From: Brevibacterium sp. CBA3109
Lineage (GTDB): Bacteria; Actinomycetota; Actinomycetes; Actinomycetales; Brevibacteriaceae
Direction: 5' to 3'
Assembly (NCBI RefSeq): GCF_040256645.1
Contig: NZ_CP158281.1
Location: 1 to 64,000 of the forward strand
Length of the DNA stretch: 64,000 bases
The notes beneath the pieces are model-generated. The model had not been told where the DNA came from, did not search any database, and was given only the letters and a program-made list of their open reading frames with translations. Positions within the stretch are counted from its first letter, which is position 1, and each line of letters starts with the position of its first letter. Positions 17,980 through 27,426 of this stretch are shown one piece after another. The translations under genes and the position numbers were made by a program.

Positions 17980-18660
17980 CTACTGGCTGGCGAAAGCCAG
18001 GGTCCCGCCCAAGCCGATGAGCATGCCGCCGCCGATTCCACGGATACGCGACATCCGCCTCGGCGAGCGAGCGAACCAGCTGCGCGCCGTACCAGCGATG
18101 AAGGCCCACGACCCGTCCGAGAACAGGGCAAGAGCCTGGAAGAGGAGGCCGAGGATGATCATCTGCAGCGGCACATGCCCAGCCTCGATCGAGACGAATT
18201 GGGGGAGGGCCGCGACGAAGAAGATGATGGTCTTCGGGTTCGAGATGCCGACGACGAAGCCCTGCATGAACATCGAGCGGTAGCTGAGCTCACGTCCGGC
18301 GGGGACGAACGAATCCACGTCGGTCGCAGTCTCCAGCGCCAGCGATGGGTCCTCGGGCACCTCATTGCCGACCTTGCGATGTCGGATGCCCTGAACGCCC
18401 AAGTACACGAGGTAGCCGGCGCCGAGGATCTTGACGATCGTGAAGATGACGACCGATTGGGCGACGATGGTGCCCACTCCGAACGCCACAGCCACGATGA
18501 TCGGTATGATGCCGACGCTGCCCCCGAGCACGCTTGTCAGGCCCGAACGCCTGCCGTGGGAGAGTGATTGGCCGACGACGAAGAGCACCGTCGGCCCGGG
18601 AATCACGATGATGACGAGGGCTGCGGCGAGAAAGGCGAGAAGGGCATCGGTGGTCGGCAC
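17980..18660 (-). CDS. LysE family amino-acid exporter
   Basis: Inner-membrane translocator of 226 residues with about six helices. It begins MPTTDALLAFLAAALVIIV, followed by the family motif IPGPTVLFVVGQSLSHGR, and has GISNPKTIIFFVAALPQF in the middle. Members export lysine, threonine, homoserine or other small amines; the substrate here cannot be told. Transcribed alone, with 250 gene-free bases separating it from the PhzF gene. Confidence 0.92.
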   Translation of the reverse strand: MPTTDALLAFLAAALVIIVIPGPTVLFVVGQSLSHGRRSGLTSVLGGSVGIIPIIVAVAFGVGTIVAQSVVIFTIVKILGAGYLVYLGVQGIRHRKVGNEVPEDPSLALETATDVDSFVPAGRELSYRSMFMQGFVVGISNPKTIIFFVAALPQFVSIEAGHVPLQMIILGLLFQALALFSDGSWAFIAGTARSWFARSPRRMSRIRGIGGGMLIGLGGTLAFASQ

Positions 18661-18866
18661 AGAAGAATTCTATGGTCGCGAGCGAACCGCAGGTAAGGGC
18701 CCGACGCGGAGAGTTCGATCACATGTCAGACGGTCGTGGGGCTCCGGAAGGCTGACCATGTCGGGGAAGCCGACCTCGCGCTGAGGCCTGATCCTGAGGG
18801 CGTTACTCAGGGTCGGTTCATAGAGTGGGCCGCGATGAATGAGCTTTTGATGGCGGAGGTGCGTGC

Positions 18867-19616
18867 ATGGATCTGAAGCAGGGTGTATCGACCTGGTGGG
18901 AAGCCATCACGTCCGGGTTCGGGCGTCAGGACGGTTTGGAACCCGATGTCGTGCAGCTGCTCCTCGTCATCGGCATTCCTCTTCTCGTCACACTGACGCC
19001 AGGGATCTGGCGATTCTTCGGCATGTTCGTCACCTTCGTGCATGAACTCGGCCACGCTTTCGCCGCGCTGATGACGGGGCGAGTCGTCAAGGGGATATCG
19101 CTGAATTTCGACCATTCCGGCCAGATGAACTCCTTCGGCAAAGTCGGCTTCTCCGCGACGTGGTCGGGTTTCTGGGGATATCCGGCGCCGGGCGTCCTCG
19201 GATTGGTCCTCATCACCTCGGCGACTCAGGGGTGGGCTCCACTGGCGTTGTCGATCGGTGCGCTCATTCTGCTGGTTGCGCTCATATTCATCCGGAACCT
19301 TGCTGGTGCCATGATCGCAGTGTTCACGGCCGTAGCCGCGCAGCTCGTCGTCGTGTTCCTGCCCATCGAATGGATCTCGGTGTTCGTCGCCGGCATGGGA
19401 ACGGCCCTGGTCATCGGCTCGCTCAAGGACCTGGTCAAGGTCGTCCGCGTCCATACCCGCAGGCGCCACATCCAACAGTCGGACGCCTACATCCTCGCCC
19501 AGGGTTCCAGCCTGCCCGCGGGGGTCTGGCTGAGTCTGTTCGCACTGGTCATCATCGTCTGCGCGCTCGCCTCCACATACATCCTGTACTCAGCATCCAC
19601 GGTGTCGATCGGCTGA
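18867..19616 (+). CDS. M50-type membrane metallopeptidase
   Basis: A 249-residue protein with six or so membrane helices. The zinc-binding HELGH motif is at residues 59-63 inside helix 2 (FVTFVHELGHAFAAL), typical of the M50B-like intramembrane protease family. The usual second zinc motif (NxxPxxxxDG) is not obvious; an NFDH and a GYPAPGVLG stretch replace that region. Substrate unknown. Start ATG 18867 follows a GGAGG site (18857-18861). Confidence 0.85.
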   Translation: MDLKQGVSTWWEAITSGFGRQDGLEPDVVQLLLVIGIPLLVTLTPGIWRFFGMFVTFVHELGHAFAALMTGRVVKGISLNFDHSGQMNSFGKVGFSATWSGFWGYPAPGVLGLVLITSATQGWAPLALSIGALILLVALIFIRNLAGAMIAVFTAVAAQLVVVFLPIEWISVFVAGMGTALVIGSLKDLVKVVRVHTRRRHIQQSDAYILAQGSSLPAGVWLSLFALVIIVCALASTYILYSASTVSIG

Positions 19617-19690
19617 ATCGGGGTCACTTGGGGCAGCTCGCGGCAAGGGCCGAAGACAGCTGGGTCAGTGCCAGACGGCAGAATCGGAGC

Positions 19691-20368
19691 ATGAATTCGA
19701 GTCCGAAGTATGCTGCTGTGCTGTTCGACTGTGACGGAGTGCTCGTCGACTCTGAGCGTCTCACGAACACGGTTCTGTGGGAGATGCTCAATGAGCTGGG
19801 GTGGCAGATCTCGCGGGAGGAATGTGTGTCCCGGTTCGTCGGGAAGATGCTCCGCGACGAGGCGGACGTCATCGAGGAGCAGTCCGGCTTCCGTATCGAC
19901 GCGCAGTGGCTGAGTGAGTTCCGTGGGCGTCGCAACGATGCTCTCGAGGCTTCCTTGGAAGCAATCCCGGGCGTCGCCGAGGCGGTCCGCGCCCTTGACA
20001 CCGCCTACCCGGGCCGGCTCGCGTGCGCCTCGAGCGCTGACCGTTCCAAGATCAACCTGCAGCTGCAGAAAATCGGGCTCCTCGACGCCTTCGACGGCCG
20101 GATCTTCTCAGGAATGGAGCTGCCTCAGTCGAAGCCGGCTCCGGACGTGTATCTGGCGGCCGCCAACGCTCTCGGCGTCGATCCTGTCAAGACAGCTGTG
20201 ATCGAGGATTCCCCGACCGGCGTGACAGCGGGCGTTGCTGCGGGCGCTCACGTGCTCGGTTTCTGCCCCGATTCGCCGGTCCACCAGCGACCTGAGGCGC
20301 TCGAAGGTGTGGGAGCCCATGAGATCTTCACCGCGATGGATCAGTTGCCTGGACTGCTCTTACACTGA
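19691..20368 (+). CDS. HAD-superfamily phosphatase (beta-phosphoglucomutase-like)
   Basis: Cytosolic phosphohydrolase, 225 residues. Motif I is LFDCDGVLVDSE (nucleophile D13, acid D15), motif II ACASSADRSK, motif III lysine in QSKPAPDVYLAAA and motif IV VIEDSPTGVTAG. The cap has the alpha-helical type 1 form. Related enzymes remove phosphate from sugar phosphates; the specificity is not visible. The longer open frame upstream overlaps the M50 gene and is not used; the ATG at 19691 follows a CGGAG site. Confidence 0.92.
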   Translation: MNSSPKYAAVLFDCDGVLVDSERLTNTVLWEMLNELGWQISREECVSRFVGKMLRDEADVIEEQSGFRIDAQWLSEFRGRRNDALEASLEAIPGVAEAVRALDTAYPGRLACASSADRSKINLQLQKIGLLDAFDGRIFSGMELPQSKPAPDVYLAAANALGVDPVKTAVIEDSPTGVTAGVAAGAHVLGFCPDSPVHQRPEALEGVGAHEIFTAMDQLPGLLLH

Positions 20369-20637
20369 GGCGCACGTGGAGGGGACGGAATTCCCCGGGG
20401 CCGCAGTGTCAGGTTTGTCAGGTGGTCGGCAGGCTGGGGAGGCAGGCTGAAGAAGCGGGTGGAAGAAGCGGATCCTGGTTGAAAAGTCCCTTGGTTAGCA
20501 TGACTACATTGACTTAATGATCGAATACAAGTCGAATAAGCACATCGTTTGTTATCATATCGTAATGTTAATCACCGATGACCCCGACTAGAATTGAGGT
20601 AGGCACTCACAGCGACGTGAAGATCAGGTGACCACCA
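20369..20637. other. AT-rich leader before the DUF222 gene
   Basis: The second half (about 20490-20600) is clearly more AT-rich than its surroundings and includes a TTGACT (20509-20514) with GAATAA downstream (20534-20539), a possible but loosely spaced promoter for the gene that follows. No coding frame is credible. Confidence 0.4.
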
Positions 20638-21066
20638 GTGAAGTTCCCCTCCGATTCCGACAGCACCGATTCCGAACCTGCTCGTGACTCCACTGGAACC
20701 TCTCATCCCCACTAGACTACTTCGGGCGCCGAGACTGGACCGAGTTCTGATGCTGGGGGAACAGCGCGCGGACCGGCACATTGCTCTCGTCGCCTCCGCA
20801 TCGACGCGGATTCTCCCTTCGCCGATGCAGCACAAATATTTGCCGCGAGCGATCAGGCGCAGCTATCGGCGCTGGACGTCTCTGCCGAACTCTTCTTCAA
20901 TGAAACCGTTGAGAATCTGCGCCTCTACAATCCCCACCCCGGGCAGCCATATGCTCACGCGACAATCGCCGAAACCGCTCGCAGGTTTCGGCGTGGCCGC
21001 CGTTCGTCCACAGCTGCGAAGCTCAAGAAGGGGAAGAAGCAACTCCCGCCCTTTCCGCGATTCAGG
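20638..21066 (+). pseudogene. 5' part of the DUF222/HNH gene, interrupted by in-frame TAG
   Basis: A GTG at 20638 preceded by AGGTGA at six bases opens a frame (MKFPSDSDSTDSEPARDST...) that meets TAG at 20713-20715 after 25 codons. The same frame then stays open without ATG, GTG or TTG until 21067. That open part reads as natural protein (for example DVSAELFFNETVENLRLYN and RRSSTAAKLKKGKKQLPPF) and joins directly to the DUF222 domain. The simplest reading is a nonsense mutation in a longer original gene. Confidence 0.65.
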
Positions 21067-22629
21067 TTGGACCAGACCTTCTACGGATGGGTTCACGAAC
21101 TCTCCCAGGCCGAAGACATCGCGGAGTTCACAACAGTTCTGGGCACGACGACCGCACGAGCATATGCTCAGATAACCTCGGCGATGATTCTCGTGCATGG
21201 GTTGCCCAAATTCTTTGCGCGCTGCCTCGCCGGTGAGTTCACGATCGAACACGTCCATGCCACTGCTCATGCCTGCCGGGATGTGAAGTTCGAGAACCTT
21301 CCTCTCATCGATGACTACCTTGCAGATCGTCGCGCAGACATCACGATTGAAACCTTCAAGAAGTCTTTGGGCATGAAGATCGCTGTCGTCGAACCTCTCG
21401 AAGAACGTGTGGAAGAGGCGAGCAACCGTCGACGCGTCGACATCACGACAACCGCCGATGGAACAGCCTTCCTCACCTTGGCTGGACCAGCTCCCGAACT
21501 GCAGGCCTGCTATCTGCGGATTGCGGCATTCGCACGAGCGATGCGTTCTGGGAACATCGCAGCATTCAGTGACCAGCTGGAGCCGGGCACCACGGTTGAC
21601 GATGACCGTGGAATTGATGCCCTCATGTTCGACATTTTCACGCGAACCATTCCGCAGCTCAGCATTCAGGTCACCTCGACCGATACGACGACGGGGGAGA
21701 CGTCAACATGCGACATTCCGCTGGATGTGCCCGCTGAGCGGCCGCTGACCCCGGCTTCGGTCATCAATGCTGTCAGCGAAGGTATCACCGAGGCTTCCGC
21801 CGACAACGCCGGCGGATGCGGCTCGGAAGCCGACGGAGAGGTAAGCAGAGCGGAAGTCGTTCTCACGATGCCCACTCATGAGCAGTGGCTGGACTCGCAG
21901 GCCAAGATGATCACAACGGTCCCCTTTCTCACACTGGCTGGCTCCGCCGAACTTCCTGGAACGTTCTCCGATGGCTCTCCGATCCCAGCAGATACGGCGC
22001 GACGAGTCGCCAAGCATTCGAAGTCTTGGACACGGATTCTCACAGATCCGGCAAGCGGCACACCTGTCGACGCCAAGGCTACGACCTACCAGATACCCGC
22101 GAATGTCCGTCACACCTTGATTGCGAAATGGCAGGCATGCACGATTCCCGGCTGCACGCGCAGGGCAGAGAGTGCAGAGATCGACCACATCGTGCCCTTC
22201 GACCACGATCATCCGGCAGACGGTGGGCTAAGTCGATTCGGCAATCTCCACCCGCTGTGCAAACTGCACCATCAGGCAAAGACAGATCGCAAGTACTCAG
22301 TTCGGATGAACCGCTCAGGATTCCTGCAGTACGTCTTCCGACACGGAATGAGCGCCGAGGTGGCGGCCGGGGACCATCCGATAAACGCCGCCCACGCGAA
22401 AATGTTCGATGAGATGCAGCGGCAGGCTGGGCCCACATCGGATCCACCGAAAACGAAAACCCGGACAGCGGGCCAGCCGTGGCACGGAGACAAGCGACTA
22501 TCGAAGGAATGTCCGGGGCCAGTCGCTGCCAATGGTCAGGCCGGGTGGGTGAAGAACACGTCAATGCTCAACGATCGCGCGAACGACAACGAATGGATCT
22601 GGGACTCCGGTGGCCCACCGCCTTTCTGA
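21067..22629 (+). CDS. DUF222 / HNH endonuclease domain protein (13E12 repeat family)
   Basis: Intact downstream part, 520 residues if a TTG at 21067 is used. The N-terminal DUF222 region is helical (FYGWVHELSQAEDIAEF...). The C-terminal HNH nuclease domain (about 355-415) has CTIPGCTRR, AEIDHIVPFDHDHP and NLHPLCKLHHQAK, giving two zinc-type Cys pairs and the catalytic His. The family is very common and multicopy in actinobacteria, often repeated and decayed; its role is unknown. Since the likely native start is upstream of a TAG, this may be a pseudogene or use internal initiation. Confidence 0.8.
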   Translation: MDQTFYGWVHELSQAEDIAEFTTVLGTTTARAYAQITSAMILVHGLPKFFARCLAGEFTIEHVHATAHACRDVKFENLPLIDDYLADRRADITIETFKKSLGMKIAVVEPLEERVEEASNRRRVDITTTADGTAFLTLAGPAPELQACYLRIAAFARAMRSGNIAAFSDQLEPGTTVDDDRGIDALMFDIFTRTIPQLSIQVTSTDTTTGETSTCDIPLDVPAERPLTPASVINAVSEGITEASADNAGGCGSEADGEVSRAEVVLTMPTHEQWLDSQAKMITTVPFLTLAGSAELPGTFSDGSPIPADTARRVAKHSKSWTRILTDPASGTPVDAKATTYQIPANVRHTLIAKWQACTIPGCTRRAESAEIDHIVPFDHDHPADGGLSRFGNLHPLCKLHHQAKTDRKYSVRMNRSGFLQYVFRHGMSAEVAAGDHPINAAHAKMFDEMQRQAGPTSDPPKTKTRTAGQPWHGDKRLSKECPGPVAANGQAGWVKNTSMLNDRANDNEWIWDSGGPPPF

Positions 22630-22648
22630 GCATCCGATCCCAGCAGAA

Positions 22649-22689
22649 AGCCGCCGGTGTTGGGTGCACATGCACCACCACCGGCGGCT
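22649..22689 (+). terminator. Long GC-rich hairpin after the DUF222 gene
   Basis: AGCCGCCGGTGTTGGGTGCA pairs with TGCACCACCACCGGCGGCT with one or two interruptions, 20 bases after the stop. It has no T-run but is well placed between two convergent genes. Confidence 0.6.
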
Positions 22690-22750
22690 GGGACTGATCT
22701 GCTGGACTGATCTGCTGGACTGAGGGTCTGGACTGATCTGCTGGGACTGA
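22688..22750. repeat. Short tandem repeats, unit CTGGGACTGATCTG-like
   Basis: About five copies of a 14-15 base unit, CTG(G)GACTGATCTG, with small changes. They fill the space between the DUF222 hairpin and the 3' end of the permease gene. Confidence 0.75.
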
Positions 22751-22773
22751 ATCGTCTGTTCAGTCGGGCAGCG

Positions 22774-24369
22774 TCAGTCTTCGGTCTCTTTGATCACTCT
22801 ACGCACGTCGTCTGGAGTCTTTGCCTCGCCCTTGTTGATCGCCTCCACGATCTTCTCGTGCTGATCCTCCGTGACGACTGGAACTTCCTCACCATTGCAG
22901 TCGACGATCTTCCCGTCCTTGACGGTGTCGCCCTCGGCAAGCAGCGCTTCATGGTTGATGAGTCGCTCGAGCTCGTCCCTGCGAATGACTCGACCGGTGC
23001 CTGCGACAAACACCGAGCGATCGGTGCGGTCCTTGCCCCCCGCGCCGATGTGGTTGAAGACCAGGTTGAGCAGTACGGCCATGAGCGTGGCCGAAGAGAT
23101 CCCCGAGTGAAGGATGATGCCGACCCACGACGGGAAGGAGTTGTAGAAGTCGGGCTCGACAACCGGGATGATGCCGAACGCCAGGGAGACTGCGACGATG
23201 ATCATGTTGAGGTTGCCCTCGTACTCCACCTTGGACAGGGTGCGGATGCCCGAAGCGGCCACGGTGCCGAACAAGACGATCCCCGCCCCGCCGAGCACAG
23301 GGGAGGGAACCGCGGCGACGACTCCGCCCATGACCGGGAGCAGACCGAGGACGACGAGGATGACACCGCCGGCAGTGACGACGAAACGGGACTTCACCCC
23401 GGTGATGGCGACGAGTCCGACGTTCTGAGCGAAGGCCGACTGGGTGAAGGAGTTGAAGATCGGCGACACTGCCGATGACAGCATGTCCGCACGCAGGCCG
23501 GAGGCTATCCGCTTGGAATCCACCTTGGTCTTCACGATTTCACCCACCGCGATGATGTCCGCGGTGGTCTCTGCAAAGGTGACGATGATGACGATGAACA
23601 TCGAGACGATCGCCGCTGCTGAGAAGGTCGGCATGCCGAAGGCGAAAGGCTCCGGGAACGCGAAGATGCCTCTGTCGAGGACCTGGGAGAAGTCGGCCCA
23701 GCCGAAGATCGCGCAGACGATCGTCCCGATGACGATCGCCAAGAGGATCGAGAGACGGGAAACCATCGCCACGGGAATTCGGCTGAGCACAAGGACGATC
23801 GCGAGGGTGCCGACAGCGATGAGGATGTTGCGAGCGCTGCCGTAATCGGGCGCCTCGGAGTTTCCGCCCATTGCCCAACCGGCGGCCACCGGCATGAGTG
23901 ACAGGCCGATCGTCGTGATGACGGTGCCTGTGACGACCGGTGGGAAGAACTTCACAATGAGCGCGAAACCTGGTGCGACGATGAGACCGATCACCGAGGC
24001 GACAAGGACTGCGCCGAAGACCTCCGGAAGCCCGTCACCTCCAGCGAGGATTGACGTCATGGTGGCGACACCGGCGAAGGACACGCCTTGGACGAGGGGC
24101 AGCTGTGAGCCGAAGAACGGAACGCCGAACGACTGCAGAATAGTGGCCAGGCCGCCTATGAACAGGCAGGAGGCAATGAGCACACTGATTCCGCCACCGT
24201 CGAGTCCGGCGGCCTTGCCGATGATAAGGGGGACGGCGATGATGCCGCCGTACATGGTCAGTACGTGCTGAAGACCGTATGCGAATGATGTGCCGACCGG
24301 AAGTCTCTCATCCTCCGGACGAGTCGTTTCCGCTCGATTCTTTCTGGGCGCCTGATTTGATGCCGACAT
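22774..24369 (-). CDS. NCS2-family purine (xanthine/uric acid) permease
   Basis: Nucleobase:cation symporter, 531 residues with about 14 helices. The start of the core is GTSFAYGLQHVLTMYGGII, the family motif QNVGLVAITGVKSRFV is present, and a hydrophilic C-terminal extension of about 70 residues follows the membrane part. The close match is with uric acid/xanthine permeases. It is divergent from the 8-oxoguanine deaminase gene, which suggests uptake of purines for that salvage and breakdown step; the exact substrate is inference. Confidence 0.9.
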   Translation of the reverse strand: MSASNQAPRKNRAETTRPEDERLPVGTSFAYGLQHVLTMYGGIIAVPLIIGKAAGLDGGGISVLIASCLFIGGLATILQSFGVPFFGSQLPLVQGVSFAGVATMTSILAGGDGLPEVFGAVLVASVIGLIVAPGFALIVKFFPPVVTGTVITTIGLSLMPVAAGWAMGGNSEAPDYGSARNILIAVGTLAIVLVLSRIPVAMVSRLSILLAIVIGTIVCAIFGWADFSQVLDRGIFAFPEPFAFGMPTFSAAAIVSMFIVIIVTFAETTADIIAVGEIVKTKVDSKRIASGLRADMLSSAVSPIFNSFTQSAFAQNVGLVAITGVKSRFVVTAGGVILVVLGLLPVMGGVVAAVPSPVLGGAGIVLFGTVAASGIRTLSKVEYEGNLNMIIVAVSLAFGIIPVVEPDFYNSFPSWVGIILHSGISSATLMAVLLNLVFNHIGAGGKDRTDRSVFVAGTGRVIRRDELERLINHEALLAEGDTVKDGKIVDCNGEEVPVVTEDQHEKIVEAINKGEAKTPDDVRRVIKETED

Positions 24370-24819
24370 CTATCTCTCCGTTGAGTTATTCCCTGAGTGA
24401 CAGCCTCGGGGCCCTCGCCCGGATGGGCGATGTGGGTGGTCGACTGAATGTGAGGGATCGGTTTCAATACTTCCAGGATGCGAAAGTATATTTCCTTATC
24501 GCAAATTGCTAGGCGAAAGATTAAACGATGGCAACTTCATTTCGTGATCTCTCACACATGTTAGAGTTCAGTCTTGCCGGTGGATGCCTCGGGGGGCAAA
24601 TGAGTACCACCTAGGGTGCGTCACCTGAGAAGTAAGCGGTATGGCTCGGTATCGCCATGAGTGCAGGAGTCACTCGTGGGCCGCGACCCGTACACCCACA
24701 CCGGACGGCGGAGCAGCAGACGCCGAGAAACCTGAGCTGGCGGCGATTCGCCCCAGTCGTGTCGCCGCACAACGGTTGAACTGATGATTCGACTGGTTCA
24801 GCACTGAAAGGCGGCAGAT
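24370..24819. promoter_or_regulatory. Divergent control region with possible structured RNA leader
   Basis: 450 bases without a gene. The part next to the permease is AT-rich (about 24465-24560) and likely holds promoters. On the plus strand from about 24570, several short complementary pieces occur: GGTGG with CCACC enclosing a small GCC/GGC stem, GGTGCGTCACC, and ATGGC/GCCAT around 24650. This may be a folded leader of the deaminase mRNA. It does not match a purine, xanthine or guanidine riboswitch that I know. Confidence 0.35.
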
Positions 24820-26250
24820 ATGACCACAGGAATCGAACCCCCAGCAATCAGCAACCCATCCGGCTCCACGATGTGGCTGCGCAATCCCATGGCCGTCCAC
24901 CTCGGGCGTGACATCGATCCGACTCAGGCCGCGGGTGGAATCGTCGTGGACAAGCAGTCCGGGACGATCGTCGAACTAGTTCCCACAGGTGGTGAGCCCT
25001 CCGGAGGAGCGCAGTCCGTCGCCGAGGTGGTCGATGCGAGTGCGCACGTCATCACTCCGGGGCTCATCAACACCCACCATCACTTCTACCAGACCCTGAC
25101 TCGGGCCTGGGCTCCCGTGGCCGACCTGCCCCTGTTCGGGTGGCTGACCAATCTCTACCCCGTGTGGGCCCGACTGACACCGAAGGCCCTCGAATTGGCC
25201 ACGACTGTGGCCATGGCCGAACTGCTGGAATCCGGGTGCACGACAGCAGCCGATCACCACTACCTGTTCCCGACCGGCATGGACGATGCGATCGACATCC
25301 AGGTCGAAGTGACCAGAAAGCTCGGCCTGCGCGCCATGCTCACCCGCGGATCCATGTCCCTGGGAGAAAGGGACGGCGGACTGCCGCCGCAGCAGACTGT
25401 GCAGGATGCTGACGTGATCCTTGCCGATTCCCGTCGGCTCGTGGAGGCCTATCACGAACGAGGCGCCGGGGCGCAGGTCCAGATCGGCTTCGCCCCGTGC
25501 TCACCCTTCTCCGTGACCACCGAACTCATGCGCGAGAGCGCGATCCTCGCCGAGGAGCTCGATGTTCGACTCCACACACACCTTGCGGAGACCCTCGACG
25601 AGGAGGAGTTCTGTCGGGAACGGTTCGGGCTGCGCACCGTCGACTACCTCGAGTCGGTTGGCTGGCTGACTGATCGATCCTGGTTGGCCCACGGTGTGCA
25701 CTTCGACGATGAGGAGATCACCCGCCTCGGCGAGGCTGGTGCCTCCGTGGCACACTGCCCAACCTCGAACATGCGATTGGCCTCGGGCATCGCTCGGGCC
25801 GTTGAACTCGAGGACGCTGGGGTCAATGTGGGGCTCGGCGTCGACGGCTCGGCGTCGAACGATGCCTCGAACCTCATCCGCGAAGTCCGTCAAGCCCTCT
25901 ACATCCAGCGTCTGCGCTACGGATCGGAAGACGTCACCTGCGCTCGTGTACTCGACTGGGCCACCCGCGGTTCCGCGGCGGCACTGGGCCGCGATGACAT
26001 CGGAGGTATTGAGGTCGGCAAGCAGGCGGATCTGGCGATGTTCCGCCTCGACGGCCTCGCCTTCTCCGGCTCACACGATCCGATTCCTGCACTCGTCCTC
26101 TGCGGAGCCGAAAAGGCCGATCGGGTCATGGTCGCCGGTCAATGGCGCGTGCTCGACGGCAATGCCATCGGCTCCGACAACGTGCCCCTGGACAAGGAAG
26201 CTCTCATCGCGGCCCATCAGGAGGAGGCCCGCAAGCTCGTGGCCGGCTGA
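24820..26250 (+). CDS. 8-oxoguanine deaminase (amidohydrolase family)
   Basis: Zinc-dependent cytosolic deaminase converting 8-oxoguanine to uric acid, 476 residues. It shows the amidohydrolase metal motif INTHHHFYQTLTRAW, DHHYLFP, the LHTHLAET strand, WLAHGVHF with metal His, AHCPTSNMRL and GVDGSASNDASN with the catalytic Asp. The order and residues follow the 8-oxoguanine deaminase subgroup rather than guanine deaminase or chlorohydrolases. ATG 24820 follows AAAGGCGG. The divergent purine permease supports the assignment. Confidence 0.88.
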   Translation: MTTGIEPPAISNPSGSTMWLRNPMAVHLGRDIDPTQAAGGIVVDKQSGTIVELVPTGGEPSGGAQSVAEVVDASAHVITPGLINTHHHFYQTLTRAWAPVADLPLFGWLTNLYPVWARLTPKALELATTVAMAELLESGCTTAADHHYLFPTGMDDAIDIQVEVTRKLGLRAMLTRGSMSLGERDGGLPPQQTVQDADVILADSRRLVEAYHERGAGAQVQIGFAPCSPFSVTTELMRESAILAEELDVRLHTHLAETLDEEEFCRERFGLRTVDYLESVGWLTDRSWLAHGVHFDDEEITRLGEAGASVAHCPTSNMRLASGIARAVELEDAGVNVGLGVDGSASNDASNLIREVRQALYIQRLRYGSEDVTCARVLDWATRGSAAALGRDDIGGIEVGKQADLAMFRLDGLAFSGSHDPIPALVLCGAEKADRVMVAGQWRVLDGNAIGSDNVPLDKEALIAAHQEEARKLVAG

Positions 26251-26271
26251 GCCCAACCGCAGATGTACTCG

Positions 26272-26345
26272 GCTGCGCCCAGCCCCAGCCTCAGCTGCAC
26301 CCAGCCTCAGCCCCGGCCTCAGCTGCACCCAGCCTCAGCCCATCC
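26272..26345. repeat. Tandem repeat between convergent genes
   Basis: GCCTCAGCTGCACCCAGCC units (26-28 base period) are repeated about two and a half times, with CAGCC sub-repeats. They fill the whole gap between the deaminase stop and the stop of the next gene on the other strand. Confidence 0.8.
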
Positions 26346-26831
26346 TCAGTTCTCGGGTTTCTGGAACACCTCGCGCATGTGGTCGCTGGTGAGGAAGTCG
26401 CCGATGCCGATCATGATGAGGCTGAAGATGATCTGCTCGGTGATCATCCAGATCGGGTAGAGGCCGGGAATTGCGGCGATGACGAGAGTGATCACGGGAA
26501 AGATCTGGGCGAAGAGACGCAGCCGCTGGTAGCCCCAGTAGTAGCCCTTCGTCGAGCGCCAGAAGAAGTAGAACAGCGTTGCGGTCATGCCGAGGACGAC
26601 GACGGTGCGCATCCAGACAGCGAACGGCACGGGTTCGCCCGCCTGTGCGATGACGATCGCGACGACGACGGCGCCGAACCCGAGGATCAGTTCGACGATG
26701 AGCAGCCACGTGATCCACACGAACGCGCGTTTCGTCTTCGGGTGAGTAAGTCCCTCGGCGGGGACGAGGAGCCCCGCCTTGCTGCCACCCGCGATGCGGT
26801 CGATCTTTGCGAACAGATTCTCGAAGGCCAT
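26346..26831 (-). CDS. Four-helix membrane protein of unknown function
   Basis: I do not recognise the family. The protein has 161 residues: a soluble N-terminal part (MAFENLFAKIDRIAGGSKAG) then four hydrophobic segments (about 37-60, 75-92, 107-125 and 128-146). Between helices 2 and 3 is an aromatic loop, FYFFWRSTKGYYWGYQRLR. Codon use looks normal, so it is a real gene. It is transcribed away from the DUF2871 gene, 145 bases apart. Confidence 0.78.
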   Translation of the reverse strand: MAFENLFAKIDRIAGGSKAGLLVPAEGLTHPKTKRAFVWITWLLIVELILGFGAVVVAIVIAQAGEPVPFAVWMRTVVVLGMTATLFYFFWRSTKGYYWGYQRLRLFAQIFPVITLVIAAIPGLYPIWMITEQIIFSLIMIGIGDFLTSDHMREVFQKPEN

Positions 26832-26976
26832 GACTTCAGGCTAGCTTCCGAGTAAGCCGAGAACCCGAGAAATCGGGGTATTTGATCATGTGAGAGCAAA
26901 CATCAACCAAAAGTTGGGAACAGAGTTCAATCCTCTGGGTCAGGATCTGAGGGCCGAAACTTGATGAAGTGTAAGC

Positions 26977-27426
26977 ATGAAGAAGATATTCAACGCGGCA
27001 TTCGCATACATGATCATCGGCGTCCTCGCGGGACTGTTCTACCGGGAGTTCACCAAGGCCAACGACTTCCCAGAGGGAGACTTCACCCAGCTGGGTGTCG
27101 TCCACACCCACCTGCTGACGCTCGGCTTCATCGTCCTCCTCCTTGTCCTCGTCCTCGACAAGGTCTTCGCCCTCTCCGGCACGAAGCTCTTCTCCTGGTT
27201 CTTCTGGACCTACAACGTGGGCATCGTCCTCACCGCCGGCATGATGGTCTGGCACGGAATGCTGACCGTCCTCGGCCAGGAGTCCACCGCCATGATCGCC
27301 GGCATCGCCGGACTCGGCCACATCGCGCTGTCGGTCGGCATGGTTCTGCTCTTCCTGTCACTGCGGAAGGCGATCGTCGCCGGCAAGGCCGTAGCCGAGC
27401 CCTCCGCTCGCTCGATCGACGACTGA
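26977..27426 (+). CDS. DUF2871 membrane protein
   Basis: 149 residues, four membrane helices. Features of the family are the start MKKIFNAAFAYMIIGVLAGLFYREFTK (split: MKKIFNAAFAYMIIGV plus LAGLFYREFTK), a conserved VHTHLLTLGF segment, and a GHIALSVG helix. The His residues within helices hint at haem or metal binding, but the function is not known. Starts at an ATG in a moderately AT-rich leader. Confidence 0.85.
   Translation: MKKIFNAAFAYMIIGVLAGLFYREFTKANDFPEGDFTQLGVVHTHLLTLGFIVLLLVLVLDKVFALSGTKLFSWFFWTYNVGIVLTAGMMVWHGMLTVLGQESTAMIAGIAGLGHIALSVGMVLLFLSLRKAIVAGKAVAEPSARSIDD

Noticed and set aside
20638-22629. HNH gene as part of a mobile intron or prophage
   Set aside because: The DUF222/HNH family is an ordinary multicopy actinobacterial gene; no integrase, intron ends or phage genes are around.
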